Source: Agapanthus africanus
Lineage: Eukaryota > Streptophyta > Magnoliopsida > Asparagales > Amaryllidaceae
NCBI GenBank assembly: GCA_030015575.1
Contig: JASDDO010000001.1
Span: forward strand, 517,509,772 to 517,573,771
Direction of reading: 5' to 3'
DNA: 64,000 bases
A program made the position numbers and the translations under genes. The stretch's first letter is position 1, and every line of letters begins with the position of its first letter. A model generated the notes under the pieces. It did no database searches. It was not told where the DNA came from and saw only the letters and a list, made by a program, of their open reading frames with translations. This document shows positions 23,430-35,302 of the stretch, in pieces.

Positions 23430-25638
23430 TGTCAGTTATATGTATGCCCTAGAGGCCATTACTGTACATAGGATGTATATTGTAGTGGATGCTGGGACAT
23501 ATATAGGGAGGACTTTCTTGCTCGACATGATAGTATGCTATCTGGTTGACCTTTACCTTAACGTGTATGCTGATTGTCTCTCTGTTACATGTTGGTAAAG
23601 CCCTTAGGATCTGTACTTGACTACCTGGATTATGATGCGGATCATACTAGTGGGGACATGGTAGTCCATAAGTACACCTTGAAAGTCCCTAGTCGTGGGT
23701 GTATCGAGACGGGGCATCGATATACCAGAGTAGACTAGCGTATACCTTCTCGACCCATACAGATGGGCGATGGATGATCCCATATCCATCGGTGTTTGAC
23801 ATCAGAGATGATATACGGGTGCTCAGTAGAGACTGGGTACACTGGACGGACTCGCCGAGAACTCCCAGATGGTATTATACCTCACGTCAGATGGCAGTTC
23901 TCTGGTGACACTGGTACAGAGTAGTCTGTTGACCCGAGATCGTCATAGAGTCTTGTGTAGTTCCCACTGTGCTTTGATTTCCATCTTACCACGTCCAAGA
24001 GGGCGTGCAAAACGGTGGTTTTTGGGTACAGTCCCGAGTCACATGGAGGCAATGAGCGATAGGAGGGGATTCGTCTCTCCCGGTATAGGGGGTTGATGTT
24101 GCGCTGTGTTCGATTGGCTATAACAGGAAATCCCTGGCCAGGGTTGCTGAGATTTACTGGTAAGTGTTACCAGTAGTTTCTCGAAGAGTTATAGACCTCA
24201 TATCGACACGACTTATCGAGCTATTGGGGTCTGACGTTTACCACCCCTAGGCAAGATATGCGACATATCAGACGATCAGACCGGACTGTACGGAAGTGTT
24301 ACTGGTCGGATTCACTGGAGTGTGAGCGGGCTTGCTCGTCGATCTTCAGATCGCTCAATACCCGGGTGGCCGTTACGTTTAGCAGACCGCTTGCGGCTTG
24401 TGGATGCTTGATATGATCATCATCTGCTGCCGGCATATTGACGAGTCTTTAGAGTCCTACACAGAGGTTTCCTGGCTCAAGCGAAACGAAATAGGAGCGC
24501 ATATGAGATATGTGCGGGACCGAGAATGATGCGTGTATGTGATACCGTATTTCATTCTCGCGATGTGACATTGATCGGTTATATGTGATATAGCCGGGTT
24601 ATCGGATCAAGTGTTGATTCGATAAGTTGTTACTAATGATACCAGTCGGTTATGTGCGACATGACCGGATCATTGAATCAAGTGTTGATTTAATGATTTA
24701 ATGTATAATTATATATTTGATATATTACTTTGCATTAACTAGTATCGGTTCACTTTAGATGGATTTTCTCACTTGGATGTACAAGTTGTATATGTGATAT
24801 ACTTTTTGTGCATTTTATTGTATCATGTTTGATGATACATGTTGACTTGTGCTTGTGTAAAGATTAAACCATGGTTATATGAATGGTTAGGGTTTATATA
24901 CTTATTCATTTCTTTATATTCATTATTCATTTAAGGAAAAGAAAAGAAAAATGGTGGCATTCTTTTGTTAATTCATGAAGCTTCATGAATACTTTGACTT
25001 AGTCACCATTTTTGTCTTCATTCCTAACCTAACCATTCACTTAACTTGGGTTTAGTCTCTACACATAACCATGGTCATGTTATGATAAAGATTGGATTAT
25101 TCTTTTCTTTTTAATTAATCTTATCATAACTTTCTTCTTCTTCTTCTTCATCTTCTTCTTTGAAGAAGCTTGAGGTCATCAATGGTGGATTGATGATTTG
25201 AGTGAGAAATCTAATTCTAAAGTCTACCCACTTCCTATTTCTTCATCCTCTACCTCTTGCCAAGTAGTAGAGTGTGTTTCCTTCACAAGTTTTCATGGCT
25301 TGGTGAAGGTGGAGCTTGATCTTGTGATGCTTCGACGTAGATCATCTTCGGCACGTCGTCGACGACCTAGCCCGTCCATTCTCCGATGAAGTCGACGCTA
25401 GAGCCCGGATTAGATTTGGACAGCGGAGAGGACCTCATCTCGGAGCCGTGGAGGTGGAGGACCGGATCTACAAAGATTGAATATCTGTGTTCCCTTAGTT
25501 AAAATGTTAACTATTTTACATGTTTCGCCTAAATATCTAGTAAACGATCCGTAGTCGGGTTTGCAGGCACCCGTAAAATTTTATTTGTGCATGTTTGATC
25601 ACTTGTGAGACTTAACTAGAGTGCCTAGGAACCCTACA
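23430..25638 (+). repeat. 5' LTR of Copia E
   Basis: 2209 bp from TGTCAGTTATATG to GGAACCCTACA. Near-identical to 31600-33809. It contains AATCAAGTGTTGATT-type palindromes (24565-24710), also found in LTRs of M. Confidence 0.95.
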
Positions 25639-25639
25639 G

Positions 25640-25651
25640 TGGTATCAGAGC
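25640..25651 (+). other. Primer-binding site of Copia E
   Basis: TGGTATCAGAGC, two bases after the LTR. A perfect match to the usual plant Copia initiator Met-tRNA site. Confidence 0.95.
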
Positions 25652-27545
25652 CTAGCTAGAGCCTTAGGCGAAGTCTAGACGGATTTTTAAAGCCGGACGA
25701 ACCGAAACCCCAACCCTAAAAATGCTCTCTGTCCAATTTTTTAAAACTGGGATTTTTCCAAATTAAAAATATGCAGAAAATCAAGCAGGGTTTTCTAAGA
25801 ATTACTGTAAATTTCGTGGGCCTAAGTCAACTTTTCCACCGCGGAACCGCGGCACGTGCTACGCATGGCGCGCCGGTTCAGCGGCGGTTTTGTCGTTTTG
25901 TGCATTTTGTTTTTCACAGTAATTCTCAGATTTCTGTGCTGATTTTCCTGGGATATTTTAATATTTATTATACAGTTGGGTTTTCAGGGGTTTTTTTGGG
26001 TTTTTCATGAGTTCGATCGGATTATCAAATTTTGTCTGTGTGGTTTTCCGGATAAATTTTAGAATATGTTAAAAAGTTCGACCGGATATAAATACCCAAC
26101 TTTTCCCCTGTCGGGAAATTTCCAAGTGTTGGATTTTTCCGTAGTTTGACGACGTTCTAAGTAGTGCAAGTAACGTGACGGTCCCTCTAGAAGACAACAA
26201 ACCTTAACTCGATTATGTGACCGTCTTGAACTGCCCTTTGAACCTTCGGGTTTGGGGCAGTACGGCGTGCCACATGTGAGGCGTTGGCTTGACCCTTCTA
26301 CGGCTGGACCGTTGGTACTGAGGCACGAACGGAATGTTGGTAGACTTGTTTCATGTGTTGATCTGTATCGGGAAAACTTGGGTGTTCGATTGTTCGATCG
26401 GAAAGTTTAACATTTTCTGTTTATCTGGAATGTGATACAATAATTGGAATTCACAAATAGTTATGAGATAACGGAATGAATATTATAAACATAGCAGTTT
26501 AGTCTCACTTGATCGGTTGCCACGGAATTTTGATGTGATCAAAAGTCCATCGCAATCACGTAGCGTACGCGGATACTCGCCGGGTAAACTTAATAGACAG
26601 CCTCACTCCATAGCCCCGACCAAGTGACTGTAGGAGAACCCCGTCGCCGAAAGCATCCGTTCGGGTGCTCGCGGCAGCGGTGTTCCGCCTTGGTGCACTT
26701 CGTCGACGGTATCGGGGGTGCGGCCGCCTACTGAAGTTTGCGACGAGTATTCGATCAGGATGTCGGGAATCTTGTTGAATTTCCCGACTTAATATTGAAA
26801 AGAGTTTTCGATTTTGAGACTAAAATGCGGGGTTTATAACTGTTAGGCATGCGATGTCTAAGGTATTCATTTGATTAGGCATGCGATGTCTATGCAGATT
26901 GCGGATTCCAACTGTTGTAGTTTTACACTTTCTTTTCTGTGACCGTAAGTGTAATATGTGATATCGCCGGTTTCATTGCTATATGTCAACGACAATTGGG
27001 ATGCGCATATTTACTTACGTTGATGACATGTGTTGTTATGTGTTGCTGGATATGTTATATTGGATCGTCGTGTTTGAATAGCCGGGGGTTTTTATGTGAG
27101 ATGAGTGTTTTTCATTTTCATTCATGTAAAAACTTGTATGTAATATTCTTTTATTGGGGCGATTCCAGGTTGCGGAAGTAGTCACCGTTTGTATATTATT
27201 TACTTTTCTGCACTAGGATAGACCTAAGGAGGGGAGCACTAGTAACCGGGTTCTAGGGTCCAGTGGGAGACCAACTCGAGGAGTCGAGTCCGGGTCTCCT
27301 AACCCTAGAATTGGTAGGGTTGCTTGCCGCTCTCGTAGGGGTCTAGGGGTGTGGGATTGGCTATTCATCACGACCGTGGAATCCGTGTTTTATACTGGCT
27401 CGTATTGAAAACACGGACTTCCTAGTATATCCAATATTTCATATGTTTCTTCTGCTGTGTTTTATCTGAGATCATGCGATATTCTGTGGCAGATATTATA
27501 TATAGTATATATGATATATTATATAGACGTTACTTATGTTTTACA

Positions 27546-27624
27546 CCCGCGCTAGCCCTGCCTCGCTCTGCCGTTAGTTACCTAACCTAACGGTGCAGAC
27601 GGGACATCGAGGCGAATGCGGATG
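27546..27624 (+). other. Conserved double hairpin in leader of Copia E
   Basis: Inner stem CCGTTAG (27571-27577) pairs with CTAACGG (27587-27593). The outer GCGGATG arm is kept with one mismatch. It corresponds to 1652-1734, 6319-6402 and 41562-41644. Confidence 0.65.
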
Positions 27625-27765
27625 GCATAAGCGTACGTTATATTTATCTGTGATGGTTAGGTGGATTTAAATGATGGGATATTCATTAATGAGATTAATG
27701 AAAGAAAATAAACCTAATTGATGTTGTGGAATCGAATTTCAAAATAAAAACAGGTAGCTACAGTT

Positions 27766-28020
27766 CTTGCTTTGCATCACGGTGTTCATTATAGAACATC
27801 CTGCACCTTATTCGATGAGGAAAGGACTGAGATCCCTTCACCGGGAGTGACTCCTTTAGCAATAACTGGCAGATGCTACAACCCTCGGTTTGTTTTTATC
27901 GCTTCTATAGTTTCTTCTTTGCACAGTGATATATATGATATATCCCGCACCTCATTCGACGAGGAAAGGGCCGACGATCCCTTCACCGGGAGTGACCCCT
28001 TTAGCAAAACTAGAAAAGCC
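27766..28020 (+). repeat. Duplicated hairpin block in leader of E
   Basis: Two related units of about 100 bp, each with TTTGCA, a CCTCATTCGATGAGG-type hairpin, then TCCCTTCACCGGGAGTGAC and CCTTTAGCAA. The inner TCCC/GGGA can also pair. M carries the same duplication, while A and B have one unit. Confidence 0.7.
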
Positions 28021-28149
28021 TCAAAAACATTCCATTTAAAAACCATTTGATTCCGCAACGAGATCAAGTTCAAAGCGTTAAAGGTTTTCACAAAAACCAG
28101 CCGCAACCCTCCGTCATTTTAGGAAGTAGAGTACTTAGTATTCGTGCTG

Positions 28150-28350
28150 TGTTTGTTGACCATAGTCAAGGCACAGTGTACGGTAGCTAAGTGATGTCTT
28201 CCTACACCGCATATGATGCGATTAGTTAGGACAGTCATGTGGCTTTGTTGACCTTAGCCAAGGGTCATGTGGGTGGGTCTAATTAATCACGAAATGACGG
28301 GTAGAACTTGACTAGTACCTATGATTTGTTGACCTTAGCCAAGGTCATTG
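28150..28350 (+). repeat. Three near-palindromic TTGACCTTAGCCAAGGTCA motifs, leader of E
   Basis: Copies near 28157, 28238 and 28327, each TGTTGACC followed by (T/A)TAG(C/T)CAAGG. The 7-bp arms TGACCTT and AAGGTCA are perfect in the third copy. Spacing is about 80-90 bp, as in A, B and M. Confidence 0.65.
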
Positions 28351-28959
28351 GTGCTAGGGGTAAAAACCTTTATCGGGAGTTTCAAGTGTTGAAACTTGCA
28401 ATGAGATTGCATACCTTCTATGTGATAGTTGGATCCCGATACCCACTGCGAGTAATTATTACTCCTGGGAGAGTTTTGCACTTTGCAATTAGCCGATCAA
28501 GTAGGTGTCTAGAAAGGTGTCAACGGGGTTAAGCCTCTGGGAAAACGAGGTTTACAGTAATTAGGTCCGTGCGAAAGCACGGGGAACCTCCCTCAAAGTA
28601 CCGACACTGGCCTGGCTGAAAGATTGGCGAACTTGTAGAGTGTAATTAATCCCGGCTAGTCTTTCCTTTTAAGGTTTGAAGGAAGATTTGATAAAAACAG
28701 TGGGAGCCATCCTGATTAGATAAAATATATAACCAATCTGATCTTGCCAGAGCGCACGCAGAGTGTTTTCTTCTCTCTCTCTCCTGGTAGCGACCATATC
28801 ACGCCTTAATCAAGATAATAATACGGATGTATTGACCGAACCCGCTTGTTATACTGAGCTGGGGAACGTTAGTCCCGCTCCAACTTATAATTGTTATAAG
28901 ACAGAGCAGGAAATAAGGAAATACCAGAATTCCTATGCCGCCCAAACGAAGAAAGTGCA

Positions 28960-31580
28960 TATGATGCATCTCCTTCGGGTGTGTTCATTACAAAGAACTG
29001 TTTCTCAGTATCCTCTGCATCCTGGGTATATGATACCGGATCAGGATCCCAGATATGTAATCTGTTACATAGGGCTACAAAAAGGTAGAAAAGCTGAGAA
29101 CGGGTGATAAGTTTCATGAGACAGAAAACGGGGCAAGTGTTGCAGCCAAGTCTGTTGGTCACTGTCACCCTGTATTACTAATACATTGATTCTGAACAAA
29201 TGCTATTAGATACCGAACCTGATATACAAAATCATATCAGTCTCTTTATTAGTAAAGAAATGATAAAATTTTGTATTGTTGGATAATGTTTTGAACATTT
29301 CCTATATCAAAAGTTGATCGGCTCAGACACGTTATCTAAAAGCATTGAAGTTCTAAATCAAACTACAGTTCCTAGTATACAGAACACACACAAGAAGAAG
29401 AGTTCAGAAATGAACGAATCCTTCTTGAGGCATTGTAGACTAGGTCACATCAATGCGACCCGACTGGCTGAAGTTACATTTTAGATGCATATTTAAATCA
29501 GTTTGAATTTACATCTTATGAAACTTGCCAGTAATGTCACAAAGATTAGATGACCATAGCTCTGTTTATTAGAAACAGAGAAAGAGTTAGTAAACTCTTG
29601 GGACTGATACATGATGATGTATGTAAAGTCTCCTGTCTACATATGCCAGGATTGGTTCTTTATACTTCATTATATTCTCTGATAATCTCTCAAGATTCAG
29701 TCATATGTTCCTGTTGAAACATAAGTCCGAACCTTTTGAGGTATTCACAGAATATAAGTTAGAAGTAGAGAACCAATAACCGGGTATAAGTATTATGTCC
29801 TATGATGAGATCAGGGAGCAGAATACTTATGCATAGAATTCCTGGACTATTTTAAAGGAGAATGAGATTCTCTCTCAGCGTTACTCCTCTGAATACACCA
29901 CAGCACAACGGTGTATCAGGGCGGAGCAATTGCACAATGTTAGATATGGTGTGCTCTATGATGAGTATTACTGAGTTACCTATTTCCTTTTGGGGTTATG
30001 CACTTGAGAAGCTGCATACCTATTGAATTAGGTTTGAATCAAATCACTGCCTACCACTCCATATGAGATATGGTATGGGAAGAACCCATCTCTTAAGCGA
30101 GTTAAGATTTGGGGTTGTCCGGCCTATATTTAAAGCAAAATCCGGACAAGATCGAGGCAGGATCAGTTCTGTAGAACTGGAAAGGTTCCAGCTATACAAA
30201 ACTGCAGTTGATGATTTGACAGAATCATAAGATTCTATAGTTCCCGACGAACCTCAGCCTCTCCGCCGATCTAGTAGGGTTCCTCATCCGCCTGAGAGAT
30301 ACCTCGGTTTCTCGATGACAGTGGGAGCAAGGATTGCATCATGAGATGATGACCCAACTATTTTCGAGCAGGCCATCGAGAGTAAGGACTCTGTAAGAAT
30401 GGCTGGATGCTTAGCAATCTGAGATGGAATCCATGTACACCAGCAAAGTATGGACTTTAGCTGCTATATCTGAAGGGTTAAATCCCCATCAGGAGCAAGT
30501 ATATCTTGAGAAGATTACTTGGTGTAGATGGAAAAGTTGAGACTTTCAAAGCTAGACTTGTTAAAGGTTTTCGTCATCAACCAGGCGTGGATAATAATGA
30601 AACCTTTTTCCAGTAGCTATGCTTAAGTCTATCCAGATCCTACTTACCACGGCTACATACCATGACTATGATATCTGGCGGTTGGGTGCCATGACTGCTT
30701 TTCTAAATACTGATTTAGAAGAGAACGTCTATAAGAACACAGCCAGAGGTCTTCGTAAACAGTGGGAGCAGCGGAAACGTGTGCAGGTTGCTTTACATAA
30801 TGAAGCAGGCATCGCGGAGTTGGAACGTCTGTTTTGATGTGATAGTCAAAGTGTTTGACTTCATCAAATTGGTAGACGAACCTTGTATATACAAAAAGGT
30901 AGTAGAGAGTAAGGTGGTCATCTTCGTATTGTACGTAGACAACATACTCTTGATAGGAAAAGAGTTTCCTATACTACGATCGGTCAATCTCCTATTATCA
31001 CTAGGATTCTCCAAATAGGATAAAGATGATACCTCCTAAATCCTGAGTTTTGGATCTATGAGATAGATCTAATTGGATGTTAGGAATCTCATTAGTTGTA
31101 GTGAGATGGTATCAATCGATCCTGGGGAGAATCACTGGAAGTGTTCCAGGGTGATAATGATGACTGAGTGTCAGTCACAGGTATTGTCTTTACCCTCAGT
31201 AAAAGGGACGGTATGTTGGAAAAGTTCCAAGCTAGATACCGTGACATACTAGACGATAAAGGCTGGGTACATCGCTACTTAAGATGCTACCAAAGAGGCT
31301 GTTTGGGTGTATATTGGTTCATGAGATGAACTATGTTCCTCCCATTGTGTGACAATGGAGTTGTGGCTTATGCCAAGGAACGCCGGTCCCATCAGTGATC
31401 CAGACATATTCTAAGGCAGTATCACTTGATCATGGAGATGGTTGATCTCCAGGGAAATCGAAGTTAGGAGAGTAGACTCAGAGGACAACACAGCGGATCC
31501 ACTCACAAAGGCCTGTTCCCAGAGAGAGACTTTTATAGGATGGTTGAGTATGAGATACTACAACCAGTGCTACAGATGGC
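28960..31580 (+). pseudogene. Copia pol remnant of element E
   Basis: Domains in the order protease, integrase, RT, RNase H. Protease shows SASWVYDTGSGSQIC near 29010-29055. The pre-integrase zinc region reads LRHCRLGHINATRLAEV near 29423-29473. RT shows SIQILLTTATYHDYDIWRL (30628 on) and FVLYVDNILLIGK (30922-30963). RNase H remnants follow to about 31560. This is the Angela/Tork type of Ty1/copia. The frame is broken at many points and makes no full protein. Confidence 0.8.
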
Positions 31581-31587
31581 CCTAGTG

Positions 31588-31599
31588 CAAGTGGGAGAT
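31588..31599 (+). other. Polypurine tract of Copia E
   Basis: CAAGTGGGAGAT directly precedes the 3' LTR. M has CAAATGGGAGAT at its equivalent site. It primes plus-strand DNA synthesis in this element class. Confidence 0.9.
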
Positions 31600-33809
31600 T
31601 GTTAGTTATATGTATGCCCTAGAGGCCATTACTGTACATAGGATGTATATTGTAGTGGATGCTGGGACATATATAGGGAGGACTTTCTTGCTCGACATGA
31701 TAGTATGCTATCTGGTTGACCTTTACCTTAACGTGTATGCTGATTGTCTCTCTGTTACATGTTGGTAAAGCCCTTAGGATCTGTACTTGACTACCTGGAT
31801 TATGATGCGGATCATACTAGTGGGGACATGGTAGTCCATAAGTACATCCTTGAAAGTCCCTAGTCATGGGTGTATCGAGACGGGGCATCGATATACCAGA
31901 GTAGACTAGCGTATACCTTCTCGACCCATACAGATGGGCGATGGATGATCCCATATCCATCGGTGTTTGACATCAGAGATGATATACGGGTGCTCAGTAG
32001 AGACTGGGTACACTGGACGGACTCGCCGAGAACTCCCAGATGGTATTATACCTCACGTCAGATGGCAGTTCTCTGGTGACACTGGTACAGAGTAGTCTGT
32101 TGACCCGAGATCGTCATAGATTCTTGTGTGGTTCCCACTGTGCTTTGATTTCCATCTTACCACGTCCAAGAGGGCATGCAAAACGGTGGTTTTTGGGTAC
32201 AGTCCTGAGTCACATGGAGGCAATGAGCGATAGGAGGGGATTCGTCTCTCCCGGTATAGGGGGTTGATGTTGCGCTGTGTTCGATTGGCTATAACAGGAA
32301 ATCCCTGGCCAGGGTTGCTGAGATTTACTGGTAAGTGTTACCAGTAGTTTCTCGAAGAGTTATAGACCTCATATCGACACGACTTATCGAGCTATTGGGG
32401 TCTGACGTTTACCACCCCTAGGCAAGATATGCGACATATCAGACGATCAGACCGGACTGTACGGAAGTGTTACTGGTCGGATTCACTGGAGTGTGAGCAG
32501 GCTTGCTCGTCGATCTTCAGATCGCTCAATACCCGGATGGCCGTTACGTTTAGCAGACCGCTTGCGGCTTGTGGATGCTTGATATGATCATCATCTGCTG
32601 CCGGCGTATTGACGAGTCTTTAGAGTCCTACACAGAGGTTTCCTGGCTCAAGCGAAACGAAATAGGAGCGCATATGAGATATGTGCGAGACCGAGAATGA
32701 TGCGTGTATGTGATACCGTATTTCATTCTCGCGATGTGACATTGATCGGTTATATGTGATATAGCCGGGTTATCGGATCAAGTGTTGATTCGATAAGTTG
32801 TTACTAATGATACCAGTCGGTTATGTGCGACATGACCGGATCATTGAATCAAGTGTTGATTTAATGATTTAATGTATAATTATATATTTGATATATTACT
32901 TTGCATTAACTAGTATCGGTTCACTTTAGATGGATTTTCTCACTTGGATGTACAAGTTGTATATGTGATATATTTTTTGTGCATTTTATTGTATCATGTT
33001 TGATGATACATGTTGACTTGTGCTTGTGTAAAGATTAAACCATGGTTATATGAATGGTTAGGGTTTATATACTTATTCATTTCTTTATATTCATTATTCA
33101 TTTAAGGAAAAGAAAAGAAAAATGGTGGCATTCTTTTGTTAATTCATGAAGCTTCATGAATACTTTGACTTAGTCACCATTTTTGTCTTCATTCCTAACC
33201 TAACCATTCACTTAACTTGGGTTTAGTCTCTACACATAACCATGGTCATGTTATGATAAAGATTGGATTATTCTTTTCTTTTTAATTAATCTTATCATAA
33301 CTTTCTTCTTCTTCTTCTTCATCTTCTTCTTTGAAGAAGCTTGAGGTCATCAATGGTGGATTGATGGTTTGAGTGAGAAATCCAATTCTAAAGTCTACCC
33401 ACTTCCTATTTCTTCATCCTCTACCTCTTGCCAAGTAGTAGAGTGTGTTTCCTTCACAAGTTTTCATGGCTTGGTGAAGGTGGAGCTTGATCTTGCGATG
33501 CTTCGACGTAGATCATCTTCGGCACGTCGTCGACGACCTAGCCCGTCCATTCTCCGATGAAGTCGACGCTAGAGCCCGGATTAGATTTGGACAGCGGAGA
33601 GGACCTCATCTCGGAGCCGTGGAGATGGAGGACCGGATCTACAAAGGTTGTATATCCGTGTTCCCTTAGTTAAAATGTTAACTAGTTTACATGTTTCGCC
33701 TAAATATCTAGTAAACGATCCGTAGTCGGGTTTGCAGGCACCCGTAAAATTTTATTTGTGCATGTTTGATCACTTGTGAGACTTAACTAGAGTGCCTAGG
33801 AACCCTACA
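31600..33809 (+). repeat. 3' LTR of Copia E
   Basis: 2210 bp, preceded by the polypurine tract CAAGTGGGAGAT (31588-31599). About 99% identical to the 5' LTR, with most differences being C/T or G/A changes as expected from decay of methylated cytosines. Confidence 0.95.
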
Positions 33810-34459
33810 TATATCAATCGAGGCAAGTTCCTAAATTTGTGACATGCTATTTTATCTATAAAAATTTATACAATTATTTATAGTATACGCATCATATTAT
33901 TTACAAAGTAACATTAATTTACAAAGGTATAGCATTAATCTGTATCTTTTATCTCGTTGCATGCTAGTTCGTTATATTTGATTATAAGTCCATTGTAGTT
34001 CACGATCTGTTACCTGTATGATAGTAGGTTTAGTAGAAAATATGAATATTACTGCACACATGTTTATATATAGCATATTAGTTAATTAATAAATTCTATA
34101 TTTTTAAAATAAAATACATTGGTTATTCCTACACTATTTAAATGAATTGGTTATTGTTTTCCGTCTAATATTTATCATGTTAAAAAAACTGCTTGACATG
34201 TTCATGACGTGTTACAAGACCCATTACTTGGATTATTACCAATGCCGACTAAACGGAATTTTTGTGACTTGTTATCTAGATAGACAAAATCTGTACCTGA
34301 TTGATCCTGTATTGGCATTAGATAGATATTGTTAATACCTGACTTGAACACGAAACCTGGGGAAAAGGGGAAATCAAGAATGTAACCGAAACGTAACTCA
34401 AGAGAATATTATTGTTGTTTGTCGTGATTCTGGGCGTGAACGGAATAACCATTGTTTAT

Positions 34460-34540
34460 TATGCCGTGGTCCCGTAGGGGTATGAACGGGATATATTGTG
34501 TCGTGGTCCCGTGGGGGTATGAACGGGATATATACTGTTA
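34460..34540 (+). repeat. Two-copy direct repeat in LTR N
   Basis: Two adjacent copies of about 38 bp carrying GTGGTCCCGT and GGTATGAACGGGATATAT, differing at a few positions. Confidence 0.8.
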
Positions 34541-35127
34541 AGTTATGATAAGGATTACATTAATTAATTTCAAAGACTTGTAGTATAGATAACCCAGAAG
34601 CACAGACTTTAGGATACACGCGACATACCTATAGCTCACTGTTTTACACCTGCGATGATTATTTATACTCATGTTTCACCATAGCTTTCTATTTTGGTTA
34701 TTATTATCGTTATTGATATTTATGACGCACTGACGTCTGGGTTTTGCATGGCCCAGTTCCTTTGACCTTGTCGTAGGAAGATCAAGGGTATTTTAATAAG
34801 TAAGCTGAGTAGTGAGAAGCTTGATGATTAGTTTTAGAGATGCTTAGTTATTTTTAATTCTGTAGTTTAAATTTACCGATGTGATCCCATAAGGGAAGTG
34901 ATTAGGAAATTATTTCTTTATCGAATCTTTATTCGTTTCCGCTATATACATTTTTGACTTTTATTTATTGTAGCTGGTAGACATGTGTTAGTTAGATTTT
35001 ATTTATTGTTTTTGATATCTGATTGACAGCCGTAATGTGACTATGGAGGGATCTTTCCTAGCCATAGGTAGTATGGTTGGTTTTGTTATGTACCGTATTT
35101 ATGTATTTTGGGAAGTGGGGCGTGACA

Positions 35128-35302
35128 AGGTTTTGTTGGTATCAAAGCCATAAGTTTTAAGATTGGTCGGGTTTAATTCTTTGTAGTTGGGTATTAGACC
35201 CAATACACTAACCAGAAAACCAGGAATTAGGAATATGTCCTACCACATTATTATCTTGCCAGTCTTGAATCTATAGTTATCGATATCTTGTTTATTGAAT
35301 CA
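35128..35302 (+). other. Start of internal region of element N
   Basis: About 175 bp of leader after the LTR, including the primer site. It ends where the 3' LTR of Copia M begins. No coding sequence of N is visible in the window. Confidence 0.6.
35137..35149 (+). other. Primer-binding site of element N
   Basis: TGGTATCAAAGCC, nine bases after the LTR end. It is one change from the plant initiator Met-tRNA complement and fixes N as a plus-strand 5' LTR. Confidence 0.75.

Larger units (their letters stand above)
25652..28950 (+). other. 3.3 kb non-coding leader of Copia E, no gag recognised
   Basis: Between the primer site and the protease active site there is no long frame and no gag or zinc-knuckle motif. 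The interval is conserved with the leaders of A, B and M instead: double hairpin (27546-27624), duplicated 100-bp block with CCTCATTC hairpins (about 27766-28020), three near-palindromes (about 28150-28350), and the CT tract near 28769. The 26100-26800 part is GC-richer and seems specific to E or extended in it. Copia elements normally carry gag here. Confidence 0.7.
23430..33809 (+). mobile_element. Copia element E (Angela/Tork type), full-length with both LTRs, body broken
   Basis: The best-preserved Copia here: 10,380 bp, TG...CA ends, exact target duplication TATAT (23425-23429 and 33810-33814), 5' LTR, iMet primer site, leader, protease, integrase, RT, RNase H, polypurine tract and 3' LTR. 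The LTRs differ at only about 20 sites by eye (about 1%), which at a commonly used plant rate gives a few hundred thousand years. The pol frame is broken at many points despite the young LTRs, so the copy was probably already defective when it moved, with proteins supplied by other elements. It sits in LTR N. Confidence 0.93.
22130..35127 (+). mobile_element. Ty3/gypsy 5' LTR N (chromovirus-like), split by Copia E
   Basis: An LTR in two parts: about 22130-23429 and 33815-35127, joined across the TATAT duplication of E. The end GGGGCGTGACA (35127) is followed by an iMet-type primer site (35137-35149). A TATA box near 22691 and a pyrimidine-rich transcribed region (22700-23400) fit a promoter-bearing LTR. 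Total length without E is about 2.6 kb, close to D1. The part at 34460-34540 holds two copies of a roughly 38-bp repeat with GGTCCCGT. The left end is approximate. Confidence 0.7.

Noticed and set aside
22680-23452. Proline- and serine-rich frames suggesting a small host gene
   Set aside because: The stretch follows the TATA box of LTR N and is the pyrimidine-rich transcribed part of that LTR. Frames are short and discontinuous.
23699-24096. Two frames repeated almost exactly at 31870-32267
   Set aside because: They are the two LTRs of Copia E, so the repetition is that of the LTR, not a gene duplication.
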